From Calothrix sp. NIES-2100 (GTDB lineage: Bacteria; Cyanobacteriota; Cyanobacteriia; Cyanobacteriales; Nostocaceae), in assembly GCF_002368195.1 (NCBI RefSeq), contig NZ_AP018178.1, positions 2,560,634 to 2,624,633 of the forward strand: DNA of 64,000 nucleotides. Reading direction: 5' to 3'. The position numbers and the translations under genes are program-made. Below are positions 7,373 through 17,797 of this stretch, piece after piece (position 1 is the first letter of the stretch; every line of letters starts with the position of its first letter). The notes under the pieces were generated by a model. That model was not told the DNA's origin and searched no databases. It saw nothing but the letters and a program-made list of their open reading frames with translations.

Positions 7373-8743
7373 ATGGTTAACAACACAGATTCTTTACACC
7401 CAATTCAAACAGATGAATTTATCCCACCGATTAGTCGTTGGACTACCTATGGTGGAGTGTTTATTCTCTGCGTTTTGGCACTAGCAATTCCCGTCGCCGC
7501 AATTACTAAATATAAGGTGACAGTCAAAGGACAAGCCGTGGTGCGTCCATCTGGGGAATTGCGAATTGTCCAGGCTGCAACTGAAGGCCAAGTTATGCAG
7601 ATTTATGTTCAAGAAAATCAGGTTGTTAAAAGCGGAGATGCGATCGCTATTATTGATGACTCCCGCTTACAAACTAAAAAAAGCCAACTGCAAAGTAATA
7701 TTCAGCAAGCTAAGTTGCAGCTAGTGCAAATCAACGCGCAAATTCAAGCTTTTAACAGTCAAATTCGTGCCGAAGCGGCGAAAATTAACCGAATTATCGC
7801 TGCTACTGAGGCGGAATTACGCGATCGCCTGCGCCAATATCAGGATAAAAAAATTACCACGGTGGCTGAATTCCAAGAGGCTCAAGCTAATCTCCATGCT
7901 ACTGAAGCAGCTTTGAATGCAGCGAAGTTAAAGCAAAAACGATATGAGAGTGTAGCGGAAGCATTGTCTAGGGATAAATTAGAGGAAGCACGGTTAGCTA
8001 CAAAACAGCAAGAACAAGCTGTATATGCGGCGATCGCTAAAAAGCAACGTGCGAAAACAGCTTTAAATCCCAGTCATGCAGAAGTAGAAATTGCGACTGC
8101 TAGAATAGCTCAAGAAAAAGCCGCAGGTGAAAGTAACAAAGCAGTTTTAGACAAAGAACTGCAAGCAATGATCAAGCAACGGATTGAAGTTGAAAAACAG
8201 CTAGAGCGCGATCGCAGCGAACTCAAGCAGGTAGAAAATGAACTTAATCACACCACGATTACTGCCACTGCTGATGGTATCATTTCTCAGATAAACTTGC
8301 GTAACCCCGGTCAAACTGTCCGTGCTGGCGAGGAAGTCTTGCAAATTGTCCCTAGTTATGCTAAGCAGATTATCAAAGCCGCTGTGGGATCTGAAGATAA
8401 AAGTAAGCTCAAAATTGGTCAAAAAGTGCAAATGCGGGTGAGTGCTTGTCCCTATCCAGATTATGGTACTCTCAATGGTAAGGTGGAGGCGATTTCTCCA
8501 GATGCCATGACTCCGCCTACAAATAGCCCAAATGGATCTCCCCATCCCAATACTACTCCAAAAGCGTCTGTCCCTGGTGCTTTTTATCAGGTGACTATTG
8601 AGCCGGAAAGTCTGGTTTTAGGTAAAGGCAATAATCTCTGTCACATTCAATTGGGAATGGAAGGTAGAGTAGATATTATTTCCCGTGAAGAAACAGTACT
8701 GCAATTTTTCTTGAGAAAAGCGCGGTTAATTGCAGATGTTTAG
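7373..8743 (+). CDS. HlyD/MFP-family periplasmic adaptor
   Basis: Membrane-fusion protein (456 aa) that links the inner-membrane ABC transporter to an outer-membrane channel. It has a short cytoplasmic N-terminus, one membrane helix (about 23-45, YGGVFILCVLALAIPVAA), a split biotinyl-lipoyl domain (GQAVVRPSGE... NHTTITATADGIISQINL), a long alpha-helical coiled-coil hairpin (about 95-295, rich in Gln, Ala, Lys and Glu) and a beta-barrel C-terminus. It lies 59 bp after the transporter, separated by a purine-rich GGCAGA repeat, and is probably co-transcribed. Residues about 380-397 form a Pro/Asn/Ser-rich insert in the C-terminal part. Confidence 0.9.
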   Translation: MVNNTDSLHPIQTDEFIPPISRWTTYGGVFILCVLALAIPVAAITKYKVTVKGQAVVRPSGELRIVQAATEGQVMQIYVQENQVVKSGDAIAIIDDSRLQTKKSQLQSNIQQAKLQLVQINAQIQAFNSQIRAEAAKINRIIAATEAELRDRLRQYQDKKITTVAEFQEAQANLHATEAALNAAKLKQKRYESVAEALSRDKLEEARLATKQQEQAVYAAIAKKQRAKTALNPSHAEVEIATARIAQEKAAGESNKAVLDKELQAMIKQRIEVEKQLERDRSELKQVENELNHTTITATADGIISQINLRNPGQTVRAGEEVLQIVPSYAKQIIKAAVGSEDKSKLKIGQKVQMRVSACPYPDYGTLNGKVEAISPDAMTPPTNSPNGSPHPNTTPKASVPGAFYQVTIEPESLVLGKGNNLCHIQLGMEGRVDIISREETVLQFFLRKARLIADV

Positions 8744-8816
8744 GTTGTCATTTGTCATTTGTTATTTGTCATTGGTAAGGGTTTTAAGGTCGATCAAGTT
8801 GTTGCTTTTCTGGTGA

Positions 8817-8848
8817 CAAGCTCCTGAAAATTCAAGAGCTTGCTTTTT
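8817..8848 (+). terminator. Intrinsic terminator after the HlyD gene
   Basis: Stem CAAGCTC (8817-8823) and GAGCTTG (8836-8842) followed by CTTTTTA. It lies 74 bp past the adaptor stop and before the convergent nuclease gene, so it likely ends the export transcript. Confidence 0.6.
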
Positions 8849-8866
8849 AACTAGACAATTTACAGT

Positions 8867-9655
8867 TTAAAAGAGGTCGTGATTTTCTGTATTTGCTTCT
8901 TTGTCAAACTTTGCAGGACAGTATGCACTAGGAACATTGCAATAGCGGCACTCCCAATGGCTTGGAGATTGACAAGGAGGAGTGGTGCTGCTAACTATAG
9001 CAACAGTTTGACGGAAAAACTCTTTAAATTCAGTGTTAACTTCTGACGGCGCAATCTCTACTATTCCATTAGGATATACTAGTCGCCCTGAGGGAGCCTG
9101 TCTTTGACAGATCTGTTGGCCTTGGGGAGAAAGTGGAAACAGCAGCATATAAATCAAAACTTGCATCCGGTGTGAAGTTTTTCGTTTGCCTGATTTGCAG
9201 TCCTCGATAATGATCTGACCATTCTCGTTGACTACAATGTCGGGTTTCCCACCGATGTCGCAGGTTTCCCCATTGATTGTAAAAGAGTTATCGTCCTCAA
9301 TGTATGCAGCAAAGCCTTGGTTTTTATGCTGTATTGCTCGTTGTTTCACCATGCGATCGTGTGCAGAGGAGTCAAAGTCACTCTCACGTTTGGGAAACTG
9401 GTAATTAGCAGATAACCAAGCAGTGTACTTGCACTGCTTGTCTTCGCCCATGAGGCTGGAAAGCCAAGTTACCCAGATATAGGTTTTTAACCGTTTTTTT
9501 GCTGGTTGTGTCAATTGAATTTCCTGAGAGGATGTGTCAGACAGTGGTTTATAGGTAGTTGCTGATGTTTGAGATTGTGAAAACGCTTCTTGAAATCCAG
9601 TAATTAGTGGTTGATGGATGTCATCTGTAAGGATTCGTTTATGTTTTAGGGTCAT
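8867..9655 (-). CDS. PD-(D/E)XK nuclease family protein (Cas4/RecB-like)
   Basis: 262 aa. The central motif KPDIVVNENGQIIIEDCKSG supplies the Asp, Glu and Lys of a PD-(D/E)XK nuclease active site. The C-terminus holds a Cys group (CQSPSHWECRYCNVPSAYC) that resembles the iron-sulfur cluster region of Cas4/AddB-type nucleases. Together these suggest a Cas4-like DNA exonuclease or a cyanobacterial relative. No CRISPR array or other cas gene is in view. It diverges from the NACHT gene remnant at 9886, and the shared intergenic region carries repeats, so the two could have formed a defence locus; that link is inference. Confidence 0.75.
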   Translation of the reverse strand: MTLKHKRILTDDIHQPLITGFQEAFSQSQTSATTYKPLSDTSSQEIQLTQPAKKRLKTYIWVTWLSSLMGEDKQCKYTAWLSANYQFPKRESDFDSSAHDRMVKQRAIQHKNQGFAAYIEDDNSFTINGETCDIGGKPDIVVNENGQIIIEDCKSGKRKTSHRMQVLIYMLLFPLSPQGQQICQRQAPSGRLVYPNGIVEIAPSEVNTEFKEFFRQTVAIVSSTTPPCQSPSHWECRYCNVPSAYCPAKFDKEANTENHDLF

Positions 9656-9697
9656 GAATACATTTCCAATGCTGACCCAAAGGTAAATCTTACGTAT

Positions 9698-9853
9698 TAC
9701 CCCAAGCCAAGAAACACTTGATAATCAGCGAAATAGCTATAAAACAAGCTTTACAGCTTGGGGTGTGTTTGGGAATACCCCAAACATTTTCTAGCAGCAG
9801 TCCTGTAAAATAGTTACATTCAGCTTGGGGTAGGTGTCGGTTAACCCAAACAT
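9698..9853. promoter_or_regulatory. Repeats in the divergent nuclease/NACHT promoter region
   Basis: A block CAGCTTGGGGTGTGTTTGGG at 9754 with a trailing CCCCAAACAT recurs at 9821 as CAGCTTGGGGTAGGTGTCGG with CCCAAACATG, and an inverted half site ACCCCAAGC lies near 9699. The spacing between the two main copies is 67 bp. This looks like an operator cluster for the divergent pair, or decayed small repeats. Confidence 0.4.
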
Positions 9854-9885
9854 GAAGTAAGAAACTTTTGTGATTTACTCAACTT

Positions 9886-12800
9886 ATGGGACGCACAGAT
9901 AACTGGGGAGAGGAGCCTTTAAAGCGGGCGAAGCATTTAATTAAGTTTTTGCTAGGTTATAACAATAACCAACGTGACAGCTTGCTTGTTCAAGCTTGGC
10001 GTAAAATAGATAGTAACCGTCCTGAGCTAGATATACAAACAAGGCTGTTAAATCTTGCCTGGTTACTGAATCAAGACAGTAATATTAAGTCGAAACACGA
10101 CAGTAGATTAAAGAAAGAAAAAGAAGAAATTCAAAGTATAATTGACCGCCTCAAAACTTTAGATATTGTGCGAGAAAACAGCACAAGTAGTGATAAACGC
10201 AAAGGTATACGAAATTTCACGTTTATTCTTTGGCACTCAAGCAAAGAGCAAGAAAATCTGACACAGTTGGAATTAACATGGCGCAACCGTCCCGAATTAA
10301 AAAAGTCTAAACTTGAGAAAAATTTATTAGCAAGTGACATACAAATATCTGAGATTCCGAAGAAAGAACTAGACTCAAAACTTAAAACAACTATAAAGAC
10401 TTATCTCTCAAAGTCTTTTAGCGCTGACACTTTTGCTGAATTAGACCAAGCGGGTGAGCCAGAAACAGGTTCCGAACGTCGCACACAACTAAAACAAGTT
10501 TTTATTGATCTTGATGTTCAATTTTATGAAAGACTTAATACACGTAATAGAAAACTAGAACAACTAAGTCTATTTGCTAGGGATATATCGTCTGATGATG
10601 ATGATAATGATTTTTTTGGAGAAAGTAATGAAAATTTGTCTGCAATTAAATGTCTCTTGCAAGAAAAATTTCTTAAAATTGTAATTATCGGTGGGCCAGG
10701 TCAAGGTAAATCTACTCTAGGGCAACAAATTGCCCAATTATATCGTGCCATATGGCTTGAAAAGCCTTATGATTTCGAGGACAAAGTTGAAGTTAAACGT
10801 ATTCCTTTTCGGGTTGTACTAAAGTATTTTGCTCAGTGGCTTGGGAATAAAACATCTGATAATAATAGCTTAGAAGCTTACCTAGCTGAAGAAGTGAGTA
10901 GAGTAACCTTGCGACCAGGAGATATATCTCCTCAAAATATTCAAGACATTTTATTGTGCCAAGAATGCTTGTTAATTTCTGTTCTGAACACTGGAGTTAT
11001 GTAGCTTTATTCCTAGCTGGTCGAATTGCTCGCGAACTGGGTGATGATGCAGATGGCATTCTCAGAAATGTGTGTCGTGCTGTAGATCGACCGCAACCGA
11101 TGGATGACGAAAATAAAAATCATTACTTACGACCTGGAGCTTGGTTTGCTTTAGAAGTAGCAGCCGATGGCTCTCTCAGTAAAAATTACCGCGACCTCCA
11201 GTGTGAAGCTATCGAGTATGGTTTAGAGGTGTTAGAAACAGGTCTGACGGAGGGACAACGGCGTAAGTTAAGTTCTCTAATAGGGCAACTGTCTGAAAAA
11301 GACCAACGCGACCTTTTCCGTCCTATGTTGGAAGGTAAACTTAGCTCAAAGAATTTACCAGAAACTTGTTGGGAAGTCGCCTTGAATCTGTATGGTCGGC
11401 ATTTTAGAACAACGCAATTCTTTCAAGAGAAGATTGATGTTCTACTTGAGACTCAAGAGAAAAATCTTGTGCTTTCTGCATTAAAGCTTTCTCTGCTCTA
11501 TGAATCTGATCCTGCATGGATGGTGGAGCGGCTAAAACGTTATTGGTCATTTTGGAAAAATGACATTCCCCCTATATTTTTTCGTTCATACAAATATCTT
11601 GAAAATCTGTTAAATATCTGGTCATTATCCGAAGCTGAAGCAACGGAAATTGCTGAAACAATTTGTAAAAATCCTCGCCGATATATTGAGATGTATTCTC
11701 GCCAGAAAATCGATTGGGATATGCCACAGCCAAACACAATCTCAGAGCAATTAATATTGATGTTGAGGTATCTTTGGTTTGTCCACAATTTGAGAATGGA
11801 AATTCCAAATCGCTCTGATATTGCGATAAATGACGATGATGCCGTCCCAAAAACTGTGCTTCATATAAGAACAAGATTAAACTATAAATCATCTCCTCGC
11901 TTATCAGTTCCTGATAACATTGTCAAGGCTATAGATGCTCTGTTACAGCGTTCTGACTTGATGCCTTGGTTACGAGGAACTTTGTGGGCAATTTACTGGT
12001 TTATAAATCAACCAAGTCAAGCAAAAGCAACAATTTTTCTTGAGGATATTAATTTAAATAAGCAAATACATAAATTTCTTTATAAGATATGGTATTATTC
12101 TGGCTTAAGCGCAGCTTGGCCTCTTTTGACTCTGGCTCTGGAGAGACAAAGAATTGAAGGGCAAAGTACTGTAAATAATTTACTACCTTTCTTGGATGTA
12201 AATACCCAAATATCTGTTTCTGAAAGAATTATAGGGGAAATTAAAGAGTATTTTCAACAATCAGAAATAGCACAAAAACAAAAACTTTTGATAGCACTAC
12301 AAACAAAAATTGGGTTGGATGAACTTTTGCCTGAATTGGTAAATTTGGCAGAACAGATGGGTATAAAAGTAGAGGATTTTGTGGGAGCGCATATTACAGT
12401 ATATCCTAGTTATGTTGTTTCCGATGTTCGTCGGTCAATGAACTATGATAATGACCAACTACCAAAATTATTGACAACGGCTTATAACCTAATACAACAA
12501 GGTGAAATACCAGGTAAATTACTATGGGCTATAATTGATAATAGCTGGATGTTTGACACTGTAATAGTCAAGCAATTTCGTCAACTTCTGGAGTTAATTA
12601 TTGACACTTACTCTGAAGATTCCGAATTTCCTCTTGCTAGTATAAGCGTAGCTATTTTTCTTAAGTTATTAATATATGATACACAGGTAGAGGAAACAGC
12701 TTCTCGTTTGTTTACCACTTTATCGCCAGTTAAAATTTTAGGAATTAGAAGACCTTGGCCTCCTCGTGAAGCTGTTGTCGAATCTGACCCGAAATTCCTC

Positions 12801-13292
12801 CATTTAATGCAATCTTTGCTCTTCTACAAAGAAGAAGCTGTACGTGTTGGGATATCTCTAATTTTAAAATTAATTATAGACTTTGAAAATCAGCGCCAAT
12901 ACTCTAGAAAATATATATTTCAAGAATTGAAAAAAATTCGTATAGATTTTAATTTGGGAATGAGTTTTATTGCTCATGAAAATAGTAAATATCGTGTGGT
13001 AGGTATTACGCTTCTCACTCTATCTGATTATCCAGTTGAAGATAACAAATATCGAAATCTTATTTTAGATAATTTGAAACAACCTCAAACTGATGAGGAG
13101 GAAGAAGCTTGGTATCAATTTTTGCAAGAAGTTTATATGTCTGAGGAAAAGTATGCAATGTGGCATCGACTATTGGAAGGAATTTTATGCAAGCCATCGT
13201 TTTACAATAGTTCCATCTTGAGTTTAGCAATGCAGCGATACCAAGAAATTAGCAGCAATATTATTGATGCCACAATTCCTGAAATAGATTAA
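9886..13292 (+). pseudogene. NACHT-domain NTPase (bacterial NLR-like), internally deleted and frameshifted
   Basis: Two frames together resemble one large STAND NTPase. The first (9886-11004) has an unassigned N-terminal domain (residues 1-250) and Walker A GGPGQGKST (269-277), then reads into PQNIQDILLCQECLLI, where Walker B should follow, but stops after a nonsense tail (SVLNTGVM). The second, in another frame, resumes in helical-repeat sequence (SEHWSYVALFLAGRIAREL) and stays open to 13292. The Walker B, sensor and winged-helix parts of NACHT, probably 250 residues or more, are missing. The junction is about 10975-10990. NACHT proteins of this kind are known in anti-phage defence. This copy is almost certainly inactive, unless the C-terminal half has a new role. 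Confidence 0.8.
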
Positions 13293-13416
13293 AACTATTG
13301 TGATTAGTGTAATTATTTTATGATTGTTTTAAAATTGTGCCGGAAATACTCCAATTGCAAAGGATAGGCAAGAAACTTAATAGTTTTGACGATGTTTGCA
13401 CGGGGAAAGATACCTG

Positions 13417-13773
13417 TCATGATGCTAATGAAGACACTTCCTGCACACGTTCTGACAAACTACCAGCAATTTGGGCTACCTCGGTTCGCTTCTCTATGTC
13501 AGCCCAGATTTTTTCCCAGTTAAACAGCCACTGGGCAAGGATGCGTCCCAAATCTACTAGTTCGGCAGAGCGATCCACATCAGTATCAATATAATGCGGT
13601 ACAGTCCATTCAATAAAATATAGGCTTTCGCGCATGAGGCTAACAATTTTATCTTCACCCGTTCCATTCGTTACAAACGATTGAATTTGGGCAAGGTGTG
13701 CTGCCAAGTGGTTTAACCGCGTGGGGATATCGTTTTGTTGAAAGCGTTCTCGATCCAGCGTTACTGTATTCAT
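13417..13773 (-). CDS. Conserved hypothetical, partner of DUF5674 gene
   Basis: 118 aa, largely helical, acidic and without a membrane segment or signal. It opens MNTVTLDRERFQQNDIP and contains an aromatic segment (FIEWTVPHYIDTDVDR). I do not recognise the family. Its start overlaps the stop of the DUF5674 gene by four bases, so the two are translated together, and the two-gene layout resembles a toxin-antitoxin or accessory pair. Function unknown. Confidence 0.65.
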   Translation of the reverse strand: MNTVTLDRERFQQNDIPTRLNHLAAHLAQIQSFVTNGTGEDKIVSLMRESLYFIEWTVPHYIDTDVDRSAELVDLGRILAQWLFNWEKIWADIEKRTEVAQIAGSLSERVQEVSSLAS

Positions 13774-14102
13774 ATATCTCCCAAGAATTCGGTAATAATT
13801 TGGGCTACCCGTTCTCTTATGGTAACGTCGAGGATTTCCATTGAACGGTTTTGGCGCGGGCGAAGGTTAATAATTGAATCATAGGTAATATTTTGAGTTG
13901 AGGGCATATAACCCGCACCCCAAATATCTTGTTGTCGGCTGCCGTCTGCAAGTAAAGCTTGTTCACAATCGTAATGCATTTCACCACCACCAGCCAGGGT
14001 ATAACGCTCGATGTCAACCGCCACTTTTATATAAAATTTATGCTCCAGAAGCATTTGTTCCATTTGTTCGGGAGTGGCTCGCTTAGGAATGATAACAATC
14101 AA
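13770..14102 (-). CDS. DUF5674-like protein
   Basis: 110 aa. The pattern IKVAVDIERYTLAGGGEMHY, the phrase DGSRQQDIWGAGY and INLRPRQNRSMEI fit the DUF5674 family as I remember it; its function is unknown. First gene of a two-gene operon with the 118-aa gene. The upstream 443 bp contains no gene. Confidence 0.7.
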   Translation of the reverse strand: MIVIIPKRATPEQMEQMLLEHKFYIKVAVDIERYTLAGGGEMHYDCEQALLADGSRQQDIWGAGYMPSTQNITYDSIINLRPRQNRSMEILDVTIRERVAQIITEFLGDI

Positions 14103-14545
14103 ATAGATTTCTCCTTGTCGCTCGAATGGGTTACCTTGACTGTGTTAGCCAATGCGATTAGTGAGTTGTATTATCCAATGTCAGCAACAGCATACAGGTA
14201 ACTCAAGGCTTAATTAATCAAAAATAAAAAGCCAAAAAGCTAATTTTTGAATGACAAACTTATCATAAAAAGCAGTCTAAGCAAGCTCTATATGTAGAGC
14301 TAGAATCACCTCGCATGGACAGCAGGGGAGTTTCAAGCATTGCCCAAAATGTTTATCAGCGGTTTAATTTGACCGAACAATTCGCAATTGCGGACAAAAT
14401 TGTCATTAACTAAAATACCTTCTATCTTCTACTTGTAAAATATTAATTTTTTACACTTAACATTTACGCACAACTACAGGCTGTAGTTGAAGCAATACCC
14501 TGCGGGAAGCCGCTGAGCGTCTACATGAATTGCCCCTACATGAAA
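14103..14545. other. Gene-free stretch
   Basis: No convincing reading frame. It holds a small hairpin (AGCTCTATATGTAGAGCT near 14285) and fragments similar to 2910-2945 (CAGCAACGCATACAGGT versus CAGCAACAGCATACAGGT), probably dispersed non-coding repeat remnants. Confidence 0.4.
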
Positions 14546-15322
14546 CTACGGATTTTGGCTATTATTAGCGTAAGTTTTGGCACTATTTTCATCTTTGATT
14601 TTTTCTCTTGTATAGGTTTTTCCCATTGGTCTACTAGACATAGCTTTGAGTTTTGATGTAAATGACTCGGTGCGATCGCTTGTGTCGGGGGTAAATTGCC
14701 CAATGGGATGATGACTCGCACTCGATGGTAGTAGTCGCTGTGATTTATGATCACTTTGGGCCTGGTGGCTGGGTGACACAGCGGCAACTGGAGGTATTGT
14801 TGCATAAGCTACAGCTTCTTCTGTATCTTCGCTGATAACTGGTGGCTGTTCGACTTCTCGCATCACTTTCACTGGCGCCAGTTTTCTTTGGCTATAGTCA
14901 CGCTCTACTTTAGTTGGTGATGGTTCGCCACTCGCGGATGATAAATGATAGTTATTATTTTCCGGACTGACGCTTTTCTTGGCTGGATATAAAACTGGGG
15001 TGTGGATAGAAGTTAAGCTTTCGGGAAATTTGCTGCAAATCAGGCGTTCAAATTCCATGTTGAAATGATACGTAGCCTGACCGCGCCGATGCCAAAAGTT
15101 TAAAATTTGTTGTACTGAAACTGCTTTGTAACGACCTTGATACAATGCCTCGATCACGGCAATGTGTAGCCACTCAATGGGGTAATTGGCTTGCCAACGT
15201 CTAATTAGCTCACTGGCACTATAACCGCTGAGGTCAAAGCTATAGTGAGTTAATAAGGCGGTTGCTAAGTCGGCATAATTGTCTGTAACTGGTGTTAACA
15301 TGGAGCTATGAGCTTCAGACAT
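14546..15322 (-). CDS. Conserved cyanobacterial hypothetical protein
   Basis: 258 aa. The N-terminal ~95 residues look folded and helical (YADLATALLTHYSFDLSGY, then IEWLHIAVIEALYQGRYKAV and ILNFWHRRGQATYHF). The tail is a Ser/Pro/Thr-rich low-complexity region. The N-terminal part resembles a small winged-helix-like module in cyanobacterial proteins, but I cannot name a family. Start ATG 15322 is the first in frame. It is transcribed in the same direction as the DUF5674 operon but is separated by a long gap. Confidence 0.6.
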   Translation of the reverse strand: MSEAHSSMLTPVTDNYADLATALLTHYSFDLSGYSASELIRRWQANYPIEWLHIAVIEALYQGRYKAVSVQQILNFWHRRGQATYHFNMEFERLICSKFPESLTSIHTPVLYPAKKSVSPENNNYHLSSASGEPSPTKVERDYSQRKLAPVKVMREVEQPPVISEDTEEAVAYATIPPVAAVSPSHQAQSDHKSQRLLPSSASHHPIGQFTPDTSDRTESFTSKLKAMSSRPMGKTYTREKIKDENSAKTYANNSQNP

Positions 15323-15428
15323 AAGTGATATTTTTTACCCATTGCTGATAGGCGAAAGAGCTTTTAAGCTACGGGGTGGTTGCCCAAGTTATTTTAAATT
15401 AATAGGAAATGTTTCTTATTCTACTTGG

Positions 15429-17519
15429 TCAATTGCTTGTATGGGAGACAATATATGGTGATTTAATGGCATTTGTGCGTTGAATTGCCACCAAAGCTTG
15501 ATAAACCATAGCTGCTACTTCAGCGCGTGTGGCTTCACGAACTGGCACAAGCTGCTTAGGATCTGGATAATTAACTACTATTTGCTGTTGGGTGGCGGTA
15601 GCTACAGCCTGACGGGCATATTCGGGTATGGAATTGCGATCGCTATAAGCCAGTAAGTTATTACTATCACCAGCGGCTAAACTTAGTCCGTTGACTAAGG
15701 AGACGATCACTTGTAATCGTTGCACGTTTTGATCTGGGCGGAAGGTGCGATCGCTAAATCCGCTGACAAACCCTCCCCTAGCCGCAGTTTGGATCGCTTT
15801 CGCCGCCCAAAAATCATTCGCCACATCAGTAAATTCTATGGCTGGGCGTTTAGCCGTGGGGTTAAAAGCCAGCGCCACTAAAGTCGCATACTGGGCGCGA
15901 TTCATGGGTTTATCTGGCTGATAGCTACCGTCAGCAAAACCTGTAGTTAATCCCATACTAACTAATCCCCGAATAAATGCTTCTGCCCAATGTCCTTTTA
16001 AGTCTGTGAAGGAGGGAAGATTAATTTCGGGATTGACTATATAAGGCGAGGCGATCGCTTTTTCTTGACCAATGGCGACTAATGCTTGATAAATTAATGC
16101 TGCTACCTCAGCACGGGTGATGTCCCTGACTGGTTCTAGCTGTTCTGTTTTTGGGTAGTTGACTACTAAGAGTTTTTGGGTAGCAACTGCCACACCATTA
16201 GTAGCATAACTGGGTATTTGGGCGCGATCGCGGTAGATACTCAACACCTGAGGGTTCCCCCCACTCCATTTCAAACCATTCACAATTGATACTATTGCCT
16301 GAATTTTTGTTAAATTTTGTTCTGGTCTAAAAGTGCCATCAGGGAATCCACTAATAAACCCCATATTGGCAGCTCGCACGATGGCTGAGGTTGCCCAATA
16401 ATCTGGTTTGACATCTGTAAAATTACTGGCTTTGCTGCCATTTGGTGGCGGAAAAGTCTTGGCAATTATAGCAGCGTACTGGGCACGAGTGATCGGGGAA
16501 TTGGGTTTAAATGACCCATCGGGGAATCCACTGATTAAGCTTTTATTGACTAACGCCTCTACAAAAGCTACAGCCCAATGTCCACCTAGGTCATAGAAAC
16601 TAGTGCCAACTGATACTTGTGGGGAAGCTTCTACGGTAGTTGAGAGAAAATCTATTGCTCCTTTTACCAGAATCGGATTTAACTGATTCCCAACGGAAAC
16701 CAGCTGCACTGATGTGACATTTTGTAAATCGAATTCTTGATTATCGCGAAAAATATTACCAGCCGAGTCTTGGGTACTACCTAAATCGGGGATGGCGTTT
16801 CCATTCACCAATAAACCACCTTGGGTATTATTAGTAATGACATTTTGTCGCAATACAGGGCGTGCATCTCGTGAAAGCGCGATCGCGGTTTGATTTTCAG
16901 TTAGTTTATTATTTGCTACTAAAGGAGCAGCAAAGTCACTAATTGCGATCCCCAAGCCATTTTTCTGAAAAATATTCCGCAACACTTCTCCTTTGCTATT
17001 GCGTGCCATTGTTAACCCACTGGCGGCGTTTTGCAAAAATACATTATCTAAAATTGCTGGTTTGGCTGAGCCTGTTGTAAATATACCTTCCCGCGTACAG
17101 TTAATAAATGTATTGTTAGATACAGTTGGTGCGGTTGATTCAATCCAGACACCAGTACCTTTATTCGTTTTATTTGTGACAGTCACACCCCTCAGACTAG
17201 CATCTTCCTGTAATAGCAATGTAATATTTTGTGTCCCAAAGCTGGGACTTTGATAAGCCCCACCGCCGATAATCACAATCCCTGCGCCTTTGTTGGTTTC
17301 GTTACCTACTACAATTACCCCGGGCGGGATCATCAGTGGAAACACCTCACCAGTAGCAGTGCTATATGTTCCCGGACCTAACTGAATAATTGTAGATTTT
17401 GTCGATGCTTTTAAAGCACGGGTGAGACTTTTAAACGGACTCAACCGTGAACCAGCGTTAGCATCACTCCCTTGGACAGAGTTGACATAGATTGTGGACA
17501 GGAGGGTAGAGTTCACCAT
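15429..17519 (-). CDS. DUF1565 beta-helix surface protein with six SLH domains
   Basis: 696 aa. Residues about 10-290 form a right-handed beta-helix of the DUF1565 type (YVNSVQGSDANAGSRLSPFK, then repeated N-x-F/I-x-x-N turns). Residues about 305-690 carry six S-layer homology units in two triplets; good examples are YDLGGHWAVAFVEALVNKSL and FTDLKGHWAEAFIRGLV with GFPDGSF/GFADGSY motifs. The two triplets are similar enough to indicate an internal duplication. SLH domains bind peptidoglycan-linked polymer or the outer-membrane-facing wall. No N-terminal signal peptide is evident, which is odd for a surface protein; a start further upstream was not found. Likely a cell-envelope protein. Confidence 0.85.
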   Translation of the reverse strand: MVNSTLLSTIYVNSVQGSDANAGSRLSPFKSLTRALKASTKSTIIQLGPGTYSTATGEVFPLMIPPGVIVVGNETNKGAGIVIIGGGAYQSPSFGTQNITLLLQEDASLRGVTVTNKTNKGTGVWIESTAPTVSNNTFINCTREGIFTTGSAKPAILDNVFLQNAASGLTMARNSKGEVLRNIFQKNGLGIAISDFAAPLVANNKLTENQTAIALSRDARPVLRQNVITNNTQGGLLVNGNAIPDLGSTQDSAGNIFRDNQEFDLQNVTSVQLVSVGNQLNPILVKGAIDFLSTTVEASPQVSVGTSFYDLGGHWAVAFVEALVNKSLISGFPDGSFKPNSPITRAQYAAIIAKTFPPPNGSKASNFTDVKPDYWATSAIVRAANMGFISGFPDGTFRPEQNLTKIQAIVSIVNGLKWSGGNPQVLSIYRDRAQIPSYATNGVAVATQKLLVVNYPKTEQLEPVRDITRAEVAALIYQALVAIGQEKAIASPYIVNPEINLPSFTDLKGHWAEAFIRGLVSMGLTTGFADGSYQPDKPMNRAQYATLVALAFNPTAKRPAIEFTDVANDFWAAKAIQTAARGGFVSGFSDRTFRPDQNVQRLQVIVSLVNGLSLAAGDSNNLLAYSDRNSIPEYARQAVATATQQQIVVNYPDPKQLVPVREATRAEVAAMVYQALVAIQRTNAIKSPYIVSHTSN

Positions 17520-17797
17520 TGTTTAAATTATGACAGCGATAAATAATAACCTAGTTATAATCACTCTTATAAAATAAGTGCATCTATTTTGGAAATGGGG
17601 GTTAGGGATTAGGGGCTAGGGAATAAAGATGTTCATACTCTGGTTGTGTGTGAGATCGTACGCTTACCGCGCAGCGTCTTTGACAGGAAAAGGTATCGCT
17701 TGGGGGCTAGCTAAAGATAGGAGTTTTGAGTTATGAGTTAATTTAACAAGGCAATTCCCTGCCCTCTGCCTTCTTCACAACTCCTTACATCATCAAA

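Noticed and set aside
8867..9655. Reading the Cas4-like nuclease as part of a CRISPR-Cas system
   Set aside because: No array and no other cas gene is visible in the window, so the name stays at the nuclease-family level.
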